A stretch of 64,000 nucleotides of DNA from Lobulomyces angularis. Its lineage: Eukaryota > Chytridiomycota > Chytridiomycetes > Lobulomycetales > Lobulomycetaceae. The position numbers and the translations under genes are program-made. Under the pieces are notes generated by a model, which did not search any database, was not told the DNA's origin, and worked only from the letters and a program-made list of their open reading frames with translations. Each line of letters begins with the position of its first letter. Positions within the stretch are counted from its first letter, which is position 1. The DNA lies in contig JADHYX010000051.1 in the NCBI GenBank assembly GCA_027604685.1, positions 17,541 through 81,540 of the forward strand. Direction: 5' to 3'. Positions 35,579-46,462 of the stretch are shown here, piece by piece.

Positions 35579-37327
35579 ATGTTTATAAAATTAAAAGAAA
35601 CGAAAGTTTTATTCACATTATGGAATGGAAATGTATTTTTAAAACAATTTTTCAGTAAAAGGACTTCAACAAGTTCGACAAAACTGACCAAATTTTTAAT
35701 AGACACTATTAGAATGACGGGACCACTAGTAAGCCTTGCAATCCATACTAAAGTTTAACTTTTTAAAAAAAATTTTAAAGTCAATTGCTAATTATACTAA
35801 GCACGCTTTAATTCACCCCTTAGGAGGATATTACACAAGAGAAAATGTTTTTGGGACAAAAGGCGACTTTATAACTTCTCCAGAAATTTCGTAACAAATA
35901 AAATATTCTGTGCGGTAATTATTATTTTTCTTAGGCAAATTTTTGGAGAACTGATAGCAATTTGGATTTACTTTCACTGGAAAATGCAGCCTTTTCAAAA
36001 TGTAAATTCTACTGATAATAGAAAAATTTAATTGTCATTGTGCTTAGTTTAGGTTAATTGAGTTAGGGCCGGGTAGAGGAACGCTTATGGCTGATATACT
36101 GAGGGTATATTAGACTTATAATTTTTATAAAATTTTTTGAAAAAATAGACGTTAAGTCAATACGAAGATTTTTATAATAACATGGATTCAGTAAATTTTG
36201 TTGAAGCAAGCAAAACTTTGCAAAAAAAGCAAAATGAGACGTTGCAGGATTTTTTTTCTTCTAATAAACAAGAAAAACTTAATAAAAAGGTAGTTTGGCA
36301 CGAATTTTTCAATGAAATTCCAAAGGATATTACCAGTCCTTCAATTATAATCGCACACGAATTTTTTGATGCATTGCCCATTTTTAAATTTCAGGTAATT
36401 AATGGGAATTTTAATTTTTTTTTTTTTTATGGTAGTTTTCTTTTAACAATAGTATACCAAAAATGGCTGGAGGGAAATTTTAGTGGATATAAAGGAAGAA
36501 ATTGAGGAGTATTTTAATTTATATATTTTTATCATTTACCAAGAGCAGTAAAAACAGTGGTGAATTCAGATTTGTGTTGGCACCAGGAGAAACGCAAGCC
36601 AGTATATCTTTAACTGATACGCCTAGATTCGATGCAGAAAAAAAAGTTGGCAATGTTATTGAAGTATCTGCGGAGTCTTTCGATAGTACGGTTAAATTAT
36701 AGCTTCACTTACTGTTTTTTTAAAACTCAAGTTACTCGAGAAATCGCCTCTAGGATTAATGAGAATGGCGGTTTTGGATTAATTTTTGATTATGGAAAAG
36801 ATAATGTTTCAAATGATAGCTTACGGGTATTTTCTTGACTTTTCATAAAATATTTAAAGCCTTGAAATTTATAGGGTGTCAGCAACCATAAATTTGTTAG
36901 CATATTAAAAGAACCCGGGAGCTGTGACATAACCGCAGATGTGGATTTTTCGCTTTTAAAATCAGCATGCTCGCATCTTGGTAAGGATATATGTATATTG
37001 ATAAAAAGTGTTGAAGAAATCTTTTTTTTTTCCTTAGCATTCCCATATGGCCCAATTACGCAAAAAAAATTTTTAGAAACTATGGGCATTTATACAAGAT
37101 TGGGAATGTTGTTAAAGAAAGGTGGTTTAAATAGTTCTCAGAGAAAAAGTTTAGTGTCTGGTGTTAAAAGATTAACAAGTTTGGAAAATAATGTAGGCAT
37201 GGGAAATATTTATAAAGTGTTGGCAATAACAAACAATCAGTTAGTCCCTTATTCCTTTGATAGTGACGAAACATTAGTTAATGAGACTCGACAAACGGAA
37301 GGGTTGGAAGAGGAAAAAATTAACTGA
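35579..37327 (+). CDS. NDUFAF7: NDUFAF7/MidA mitochondrial arginine methyltransferase (complex I assembly)
   Basis: The start at 35579 gives a basic, Ser/Thr-rich presequence (MFIKLKETKVLF ... QFFSKRTSTSSTK), a likely mitochondrial targeting peptide. Exons join TKFLIDTIRMTGPL to SIANYTKHALIHPLGGYYTR, NVFGTKGDFITSPEI, and SQIFGELIAIWIYFHW. The SAM-binding LIELGPGRGTLMADILR follows (about 36.05-36.1 kb). Then come IIIAHEFFDALPIFKFQ, REIASRINENGGFGLIFDYG, DVDFSLLKSACSHLG and AFPYGPITQKKFLETMGIYT, ending at TGA 37325-37327. All are conserved blocks of the DUF185/MidA family. NDUFAF7 symmetrically dimethylates an arginine of complex I subunit NDUFS2 early in assembly, so this organism probably keeps a proton-pumping complex I. 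About nine exons; it converges on the TFIIIC gene 56 bp away. Confidence 0.92.
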
Positions 37328-37383
37328 AAACTGTCGCAGATTATTAGAAGTATTTTAAAGAAAAAAGGCTATCTTCTACTGTT

Positions 37384-40300
37384 TTAAATTTTATAATTGG
37401 TTAAATCAGGTTTCTTGAATCTACTTCCACAATAAATGCATTGACTTGAAATGTATTGCAACAGGCACAAAACAAAATTATGCTCGACTGATTCATTCTC
37501 AAAGTTATCTCCCGTTTTATTTAAATTTTTAAGCTCTTCCTCAAAAAATAATAATTTTCTATTACATCCCAAGCAGCTACATAAAATAATTTTTAAAATT
37601 TCGAAATCAATTAAAATTAACCTAAGTATATATGGACTTTCACAAATTGCAAAAGTTACGCTGCATCGCTCCCAGCAATGATTTTTAGCACAAATACCCT
37701 CCCAATAATTGTTTAACAAAAGTCCCGAATTGCAGCATGGGCATTTTTCGTTAACCAAAATAAAAAAATCCTCGTTAAGCAAAACTTCCTCATCTTCCTT
37801 ATGAGTAATACTGAATTGTAAGGACTGTGAAAAATAATCACAAAAAGAGGCAGTCTTGAAAGCAATTATAAACAGTAAATAAATGATACTACAAGTAATG
37901 AAAGTTCCTAGCTTTCACTTACCTCCTGATTACAGCTCAATTCTTTTTCTAAATCATTAAGGTATTGCGAAAATTTCTGCAAGGTTTTTCGTAAATGATT
38001 CATAAAGGGTAAGTTTTTGAAAACGATTTTCCAACTTAATTCAAGAAACTTCTGCAAATTCAGATCCCTTTTCACTACACTTGATATTAAAACTTTTCGT
38101 AAATTAGAATTTAAAAGTAAATTAAAAATTAACTTCAAATAAAAACTCAAAATAAGAATGTTGTTTTGCTTAAGTGCTTCAGTAATTTTTTCCTTGAAAT
38201 TTTCGCTAACTGATGACTATTTTTTCACAAGATTAAATTAAAAACATACTTTAACCACACCTTTAAACAAATACAATAGAAATTCATCAATTTTAAGCAA
38301 TTTAGGCTAATATTTTGAAATAATTTGGGATTTAATTCTAACAGAACTGCTCTAAAAAAAGTTAATTCACACTGTGAAATATCATTACTCATCCCAACTA
38401 CTGTGACCCCCATAATTGTTTCCAATAGTATTTTCTTCAGCTACTATTTCCTCCACAACCGCAGAAGAATCGACATATCCTTTCATTAGAATACTCATAA
38501 ACCTATAAAAAAAGGACTCGGCTTCTCCAACTAGTGTGTTGGCATCATTTTGAGAGTAGATAATGATATCCCAAAACAAGTGTGATGGTGAATAACTTTC
38601 GGCTAAATATAAAGCTTCTTAACAATAAAGTATAATTTTCCATACTAAGTTGTTTTTGATGTATCAATTTTTTAAATCGTTCAAACAAAAATGATTCCAA
38701 ACTCAGATCATTATTACTGTGCATTGGTAATGGGAAAAAAAAAGATTCATCAAATTTTGCTATATTGTAATACAATTCCGACGAAGCACCAACTCTGAAA
38801 CAAAAATAATAAATGGCGAAATAGAGATTGTATTACTGAAATAATACAAAATCTGTTAAACAGTTAAAGGTAGTGAAAACTCCATATATTCTGATATCTT
38901 TGGTATAGTTATTTTTCTTATTATCTTGTGTATCGTGATCTTCTTCATTAACAAAACAGTGTTCCTTAAATATAACGGCTTGATTACGTAAAGCTTCAGT
39001 GAAATCCAGCAGTAGTTTCAATCTTCTGCTGGAGACTTCCACTTTAAATGCTTTTCCATCAATAGTATATACACGTAACTCATCTGGAGACGCTCCCCAT
39101 ACAAGTCCTACAGTGATAAGTATTTTCAACTATTTTTACCTCCAGTTCCAAAATTACTGGGTATTTTTAACGAAGAAACAGTCCCGGAAGAGTTCCCTGT
39201 CTTACTATTACCAGAAGTACTCCAAACAAATAATCTGCTTCCTTTAGATATAGCACAGAGTGGAGCAGTCTCATTGTACTAATTTCGGAACGTTTAATAT
39301 TAATAACTTTGAATTTAAATTACAGGGCACTTATAGAATAAAAGTGATTGACAATTTCTTAAATCCCCCCCGCAAATTTCTTCATATAAGGAAACTTCAC
39401 ATCCAATCGCACCGTCACTTTTGAAAGATAACTTGAATAAAAAACTTTTAACGCAACCCTTATGATCTGCAGCACATAAAAAACATCCTATTATTTTAAA
39501 CAAGATGAAAATAAATATTAAGAATCAAATAATTACGCGCTTCATCATTATCCTTGATCCATTTAGAAAAATCCATTAAAATCACCCATGAATCGTCAAA
39601 AGCTTGAAACTCTGATATGATTCTAGGTATTTCGTTACAATAACTAGATAAGGAAGATTAGTGCCCGAGGTTTGTATCTAATGTTACCTCCAGATTACAA
39701 TCGAACCATTTTTGGACCCTGTGGCCATCAAGGATGATAGTGTGCTAGTTGTGATTAAGGCTGGCTGAAATGTATCTGACCAGCAAGCGGCTACAGCAAT
39801 CAAAAAATCATGAACTGCCTAAATTATATATCTTACACATAGTTTCGACTTTATCAACGTATTTTTTGGAGACTGTTACGTTGTTTTCATTGCAAATATA
39901 ATGTTTCACTAGCAGAACGGAGAGATCATGTATCTAACAAAATGGTATCAAAAATTACGCTTAAAAAAGGTTACCTTATCCCATTTTGAAACATATGGAT
40001 CATTGGTAGGGCCAAATATATACACTTTCGAAGAACCAGAAACCACGATTAACAAACAACTGTAAAAAAAAGTTAGATAATAGGTTATTCAAAATCAACT
40101 AATAACCTGTTTCTCTTAGTACATCCAGAAGGAGACCAATCAACCTGATGAAAGGATTCCTTTTCTAACATTTCCCTTCTATAATCGTATACGTCTTCCG
40201 TTCCCATTAAATTCAAACTACCTAATTGCTGGCATTTGATAACTGTTTTATAAAAAGAAAACTGCTGGGAAGATGATAGGTTTTGAGTCAAAATGTAAAC

Positions 40301-40472
40301 AGATTGGGAAACTTTAACTAAACGTGTATTAAATAATGCCAAGGATAAGTAATTTCTTAAATTGCCAATGTTCCAAATTACCTGCTATTTGATTGTCACT
40401 AGAAATTTTAATAGAGTTTGGTTGCTTTGGACCATGGGATTTAAATCGGATATGATTGAAGGTGGATTCCAT
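37384..40472 (-). CDS. TFIIIC 90-kDa-like subunit (GTF3C4 type), RNA polymerase III factor
   Basis: The start at 40472 (MESTFNHIRFKSHGPKQP) splices over a 64-nt intron (40381-40318) so that ISSDNQIA joins VKVSQSVYILTQNL, the beginning of a WD40-like propeller. Next are FHQVDWSPSGCTKRNR and a strand like LLIVVSGSSKVYIFGP; later GLVWGASPDELRVYTIDGKA lies about 39.1 kb. The C-terminal exon (37782-37384) is Cys-rich: EKCPCCNSGLLLNNYWEGIC, NHCWERCSVTFAICESPYI, CSCLGCNR and CIYCGSRF. That matches the TFIIIC zinc-finger domain with its G-H-x-W-x-R-C-like core. Family role: part of TFIIIC, which binds tRNA-gene A/B boxes and recruits TFIIIB. Sequence is divergent, so the family is confident but the precise subunit name less so. 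Confidence 0.68.
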
Positions 40473-41545
40473 TATATTGAATTTTTTTTTCTAATGAACG
40501 TTAAAACAATACAACAATTTTTGATAAACAGGCAAGTGAAGTGAAAAGCAAACGTAGTATATGTTTATATTCAAAGAACTACTTAAATTTCTTTGTATCT
40601 TTCCTTCACAATGACTATTTTTTGAAGTATAATTTTCGGCATAATCGTATTAGGTGGTTTTAAAGATTTCCTAAACTCCTGCATTTCTTTCTTTGTCTCT
40701 TATTAAAATAATTAAACCAACTCCTTATCATTAACCAGTACTTGTCCTGCTCGAAAGGAAGATAAATGGAGATGTTGCAACAAAAAACATCCCTTATCAT
40801 TACGAAAATATATTACTTTTGAGTTACTAAACTCTCCTTAGCAACAAGTAAATAGTATTTTTACTTATAATTTTACTTGCCAACCCATCTCATTAGCAAC
40901 AACAACATTTAAGTTTTTCTCTTTTTTTACTCTACAAAATTCTCTCTTAAATTAGCTTTTACAGTTTGACTGAGACCTATCTGATTGAATATGAATAGGT
41001 ATAACAGCATTCTCAAAGTTCTTTTAGTAACTTCATCACCCACCACCAAACAACTTTTTAAAATTATTTTCAACTTCAAATCAGTACAAAATCATAAACA
41101 GAGAGAACTGGAAAGTGCCATTAAATACAGATTAAACACTAGGCAGCAACTATAAGAGTTATACTTCATAGATTATGAAACAGTAATATTACTACAACTA
41201 TGAAAAATAAAACTTGTGCTTTCAAAGTTATATAATGGAAGTTACAGATCATATTAGAATACATAGTAGATTTTAGCTTCATGTCTCTCTGTGTTCCTCT
41301 CCATTCAATGTTAAAACAATTTTAAATTAAACTCACTAATAACAAAGCTTGCTGGTTCATATATCAAAACAAGGCTGTCAAATATGTTGTCACTTTTAAA
41401 TGTATTTTTCCTTAGCAATTGCTGATTTCGAAGTTGATGCCTTTATTAAGAATGAGAAGTTTATGGTATCAGTAACGACTACCTCACGTCCTTCAGAGAA
41501 TAGATACTGTAAATCGGAGCTTAAAAATATTTGAAAAACTTCATA
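40473..41545. other. 1.1-kb intergenic region upstream of TFIIIC-like and IFT57
   Basis: The two flanking genes are divergent, so both promoters lie here. No protein-like frame, tRNA or repeat was recognised. Slightly more mixed composition around 41.0-41.5 kb may mark the IFT57 5' UTR. Confidence 0.4.
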
Positions 41546-43119
41546 ATGGACTCTTTGTTAGATAACCTAAGATTACTAAACTATCAAAAGGAATTTTTAG
41601 CAGAATAGTAAAGATTTATTTTCTTAACGTGAAAAATTGATATTTTTATTCCATTCAGTAAATTCTCGCCACTGAATAAAACATACTTTGTGCTTCAAGA
41701 TAAGAATCCTAATGAACAGTTTTTTATCTTTGCTTGTCTGTGTTTTTGGCTTGTAATTTTAATTTTTTAATGATTATGAACTTAACAATTAAAAAAGGTA
41801 AAAATATGTGGAGGAGACTTAGATAAACCACAGCAATTTGATGATCCTAATGCTACCGTATCAAATATTCGTTAGTTATTTAAATTACTGTTATGTGACG
41901 ATTTTTTTTTAACATTAGTTGCTGCTGCGAAAAGCTTACAAATCAACTTTGATAATGGACCAAATAAAATTAAGCAAGGAAATGGTGAGTTTGTGGTGCA
42001 GTTATTAACAATGTTATCTGAAAGAGCATTGCAAATCAAAAAATTTGTTTTTCAAAAACCAAGCCATAAAACAGAGGAGTAATAAGAATTTAAAATCTGT
42101 GTTAATTAGTTTAACTTAGTTTTGCAGAGGAAGCAGAGGTGGACCATGAAGCGGAAGTTACTACTGAAAATGTTGAGGAGCACTTGTTTTTAAATCAAGA
42201 GGATGACGATGAAGACATGTATGTTGCAGAAATTAAAAAAAAAAATGAAGAACGGTAACTTTTTGTTAGAAAAATATAAATTAATGTTTAGACCATTGAC
42301 TTCTATTATGCCATCAGTAGATTCATCCGATTGGAAATTAGAAGTAGAGCGAGTCTCTCCACTACTTAAAGTTCAGATACAGAATGACAACAAGGTAAAA
42401 TTTCTACACAAAAAGGGTTTATTTGGTAAAAAAATTTTATTAAGGACTGGAGAATACATTTAGAGCAAATTTCTTTTCACTATTCTAAGATATCAAACTT
42501 ATTTGTTTCCACTTCTGAAAATTTAAAGTTGCTGCATAAAGAAGTAGAAAAAACTTTAGAGAAAATTAATAGCAGGGAGAAATATATCAATAGTCAGTTT
42601 GAAACTCAGGTAAAAAATTTTCCCATGTTCATTTCAGTTACATTTCCGAACTTGTTTTGTTGTAATTAGACAGAAGAGTTTAGAGTATTACAGGAGCAAT
42701 TATCGATGTTAAAACAAAAACATTCGGTTTCAAACTCTAATGTGACAGACTTGACTACAGAACTATCCAGAATTAGTGAAGAACTGGATTCAGTGAAGGT
42801 GAGTTACATTGCTCACAATAAATCCTAAAATTTTAAAAATAAAGTCAAGGATGGATGACATAGGAAATGGAATGACAGACTCAAAACCACTTGTTAATAT
42901 TAAACAAGGCGTTAGCAGATTGAAGGTTTGTTTAAAATTTCATTTACAAAGCTCAAACCATTGTTTTTTTGTCAGAACGAAGTTAAACAAATGGATTTAA
43001 GAATTGGAGTAATTCAGCATACATTACTTAATGCCAAAATGAAGAACAAAGGTACTTTAAACGTCCCAAATTTCAGTACCGCGCAGGTAAAGCTAAAATT
43101 TCTGAACTTACCTTTTTAA
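41546..43119 (+). CDS. IFT57: Intraflagellar transport protein IFT57 (IFT-B)
   Basis: Ten exons (41546-41607, 41659-41752, 41798-41870, 41919-42078, 42120-42254, 42292-42394, 42445-42609, 42670-42798, 42845-42925, 42976-43119) keep frame, giving 381 aa. The N-terminal calponin-homology-like domain reads MDSLLDNLRLLNYQKEF, then NPNEQFFIFACLCFWL and GGDLDKPQQFDDPNATVSNI. Then FVVQLLTMLSERALQIKKF is typical of IFT57. An acidic linker (NQEDDDEDM) and the block DSSDWKLEVERVSPLLKVQI precede the C-terminal coiled coil (from FHYSKISNLFVSTSENL). IFT57 pairs with IFT20 in the peripheral IFT-B subcomplex and helps link trains to kinesin-2. A final splice at 43087 is possible, but the frame as given ends naturally. 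Implies flagellated zoospores. Confidence 0.93.
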
Positions 43120-43528
43120 AATTTTTATCCAGATATTCGCAATACATGTGTTATGAGAATTCTTTTCACTTCTCATTTCTTACAAATTTTTTTTTTTGGC
43201 TTTTTTTTAGAAACATCGCAATTTATAATAAAATACAATTTATATAATATGTTAAGAATTAGCAATATTTTTAATTTCATTAACTTCAAGGTATTATTCT
43301 CTTAACTTATTATTGGCAACTAAATCAATAATTCTAATATTCTACCTGATATTATTTTCCAAATATTTGACTTTACTGATTAATTATTTAACAATTTGCT
43401 GTGTGGTACTACTAATCATAAAGTTAACAGACTCGTTTCGTTAGAAAATTAGTTTACAGATATTTCAAATATTTTTTTTTATAATATTTTTTTTAAACTC
43501 CGGTTAAATATACATAGTAACTTAAAAA
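43120..43528. promoter_or_regulatory. Spacer between IFT57 and kinesin-2
   Basis: 409 bp, AT-rich, with long T runs near 43184-43210 and 43473-43494. It should contain the kinesin-2 promoter. No gene or recognisable motif. Confidence 0.4.
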
Positions 43529-46195
43529 ATGTCTGCTAAAGAAGATGAAAACATCATTGTTGTGGTTCGCTGTAGGCCATTTAGTGAGAAAGAGAAATTG
43601 GCTGGCCATTCAAAGATTTGTAGTATTGATACACAAGCTGGATCTGTGGTGTTAACTAATCCAAAAAGCCCATCAGATGTTAAGACTTTCGTCTTTGATG
43701 CTTCATTTGATGAAGACTGTACTCAAGTAAGATCAATTAACCTTATTATGCGCACTCATAACCTATTTATTTAATAGACGGAAGTTTATAATAGGACCGC
43801 CAGAAGAATAGTAGATGCCGTATTAGAAGGCTTTAATGGTACTGTATTTGCTTATGGACAAACAGGAACCGGAAAAGTAAAAAAAAAAGTTAATTGTTAA
43901 ATTAACCATTTCCCACTCCAAAAGACTTTTTCCATGCAGGGGATACCACATGAACCGAATTTAAGAGGAATAATCCCTAACTCCTTTCATCATATATTTA
44001 ATCACATTGGTCAATCTAAAGAGAAAACTTTTTTGGTTAGAGTTAGTTTTTTGGAAATTTACAATGAAGATATAAGGGATCTCTTAATAAAGAAATCAAC
44101 AAAGCAAACTGGCTTAGACATAAAAGAGAACCCCGAATCTGGTGTTTATGTCAAAGATCTAAGTAGTTTTGTAGTTAAAAGTGTTGAAGGTATTTAAAAA
44201 ACCTGCTTAGCTATTTATTTTTTCAGAAATGGAGAAATTTATGGACTTCGGAAACAGTACAAGGTCAGTTGGAGCTACGCTAATGAATGCTACTTCTAGT
44301 AGGAGTCATTCTATTTTTACTATTACCATTGAAAGCAGCGACAGAGGGTTGGATGGAGAGGAAAGGTTTATTGCAGGAAAGTTGCATTTAGTTGATTTAG
44401 CTGGAAGTGAAAGACAGTCTAAAACAGGTGCCGCTGGTGATAGATTGAAAGAAGCAACCAAAATCAATTTAAGTCTTTCAGCTTTGGGTAATTGTATTAG
44501 TGCGTTGGTTGATGGAAAAAGCTCCCATATACCTTATCGGGATTCGAAGCTAACTCGTAATTTACATTAAATACAGCGCATGCATAACTAAAAATTAATT
44601 CGATGTATTTTAGGTTTATTACAGGACTCATTAGGAGGAAATTCCAAGTAAATGAAATGGAATTAAATATAAATTTTCTTAATTTTCCAGAACTTTAATG
44701 ATAGCGACTATGTCCCCAGCAAGTTACAATTTTGATGAATCGCTAAGTAGTTTAAGATATGCAAACAGGGCAAAAAATATTAAAAACAAACCGAAGATTA
44801 ATGAAGATCCAAAAGATGCCCTACTGAGAGAATATTCTGATGAAATTAACAGATTAAAAGCTGAGCTGGAACTAAAAAAGAACGGTTTAGGCAATGGCCA
44901 AATTAATGAGCCATTAATCATATCAAAGAAAGTTATAAAGAAGGTTGTAAAAATTAAGAAAGTTTTAAGAAAAAAGGAAAAAGTGGATGGAGAAAATGAA
45001 AATCAAAGTGAAGTGGAGGAAGAAGAAGAAGAAGATGAAAGCGAAACTGTCGTGAGTGATAATGGAAATCAAATTGTTGAAAAAAGTATTAGCTTTGTAA
45101 AATTAAGTAGCACTTACACAAACTCTTCAAAAAAAAATTAGGGTTATTAAATCCGTTGGCTTCTATGGACCAACAAACAATAGATAGATTACAGAAAGAA
45201 GTAGAAGCTGAAAAAAAGGCATTACTCGCTTCTAAGGATATGGTGGTGGAGCAAAAGCAAAGAGTTGCAGCAGAATTAGAGTCAAGAGCTAAAGAAATCG
45301 AGGAAGAAAGAAAATCTAGAGAAGAAATGGCGGAACAGTTAAAAGCAGTTGAAGAAAAGCTTCTCATTGGAGGTGTGAACATATTCGACCATGTCAACGC
45401 GCAACAAAAAGAGTTGGAAGAAACACAGGTAAATATTTTTTTAGATAAAAAAGTTACGAAATGAAATAAGGTTAAATTACAAGAAAGAGCAGAGGCGGAA
45501 AGGAAATTAAAGGAGCAATTGGAATTGAAGCAAGAAAAGCAATTGCAGAAGGAAGAAAATTATAATTCATTACAAGAAGAAGTTGATATAAAATCAAAAA
45601 AGCTAAAAAAACTTTGGCAAAAGTTACAAGTGTCAAAGCAGGAAATAAACGACTTAATGGACGAATTTCGGAATGAGAGAGAAGACTTGCTGGATACGAT
45701 TAGGGAGCTCTCCAGAGAACTAGGATTAAAACTGTCCATTATTAATAATTTCATACCCAAGGAAGATAGATTAAAAATAGAGGAAAGAGCAATTTACGAC
45801 GAAGAAAATGAGGAATGGTGCTTAGCACCGCTCAGCAGTATTGGTGGTAAATATAAAAGACCATGCTCAGTTTCTACGTTACACAGGCCCACTTGCCAAT
45901 ATGCGAAGTCTTTAATGGTTCTCGATGACCCAAGTTTTCGATATAGGGGGGAAAATTTGATTTCTTTAAAGGTATTTATTCCTAACTGTTTAATTTAAAC
46001 TTGAAAACTTAATAACAATAGCTTGATTTACCAGAGCGTACCACTATTGAGGTGGAATCAATGAGACAGCCAAGTTCAGAACAAAAAAACCTTCAAGGTG
46101 CGTTAGATTTTGCTTTAGGAAACGAGAATGATGAAATATTTGTTAATGAAGATCATAATCCTCTTGTAAGGAGGGGTACATTGAAGCAAAGATAA
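43529..46195 (+). CDS. KIF3: Kinesin-2 motor subunit (KIF3/FLA10 type)
   Basis: Nine exons (43529-43726, 43778-43876, 43925-44189, 44227-44556, 44614-44647, 44691-45085, 45142-45428, 45471-45971, 46022-46195) keep frame, giving 760 aa. The N-terminal motor has [15 protein letters not shown], the P-loop GQTGTGKTFSMQG, switch [14 protein letters not shown], switch [17 protein letters not shown], and [17 protein letters not shown] with [19 protein letters not shown]. The neck reads [20 protein letters not shown], the kinesin-2 hallmark. A K/E-alternating region (ESETV before it) precedes a long coiled-coil stalk (from [20 protein letters not shown]) and a globular tail ([18 protein letters not shown]). 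Kinesin-2 drives anterograde intraflagellar transport. The P-loop is interrupted by an intron right after GTGK. Confidence 0.96.
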
Positions 46196-46462
46196 ATATA
46201 TTATGTATTATTCTTAATTCTTAGTTTTATAATTACTAGATTTTTTTTTTAGAAAACTTACATTACATATTAATATTAGACAACTAATTTCTTAATTATG
46301 ATGTATTTAAAAATGGTTCTAAAATAAAAAAGTGCACATTTTTATTAAATAGCACTATTAATTGCCAGTGAAATATTAATGAATAAAAAAATTTTGATTT
46401 TAAAAAAGAGCAAATGTAATTGAGTATAACTATTTTCTATTTGCAAAATGTGTTTAAAAAAG
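46196..46462. other. Convergent 3' region between kinesin-2 and TOR
   Basis: AT-rich sequence between two stop codons on opposite strands. No gene seen; likely the two 3' UTRs. Confidence 0.5.
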
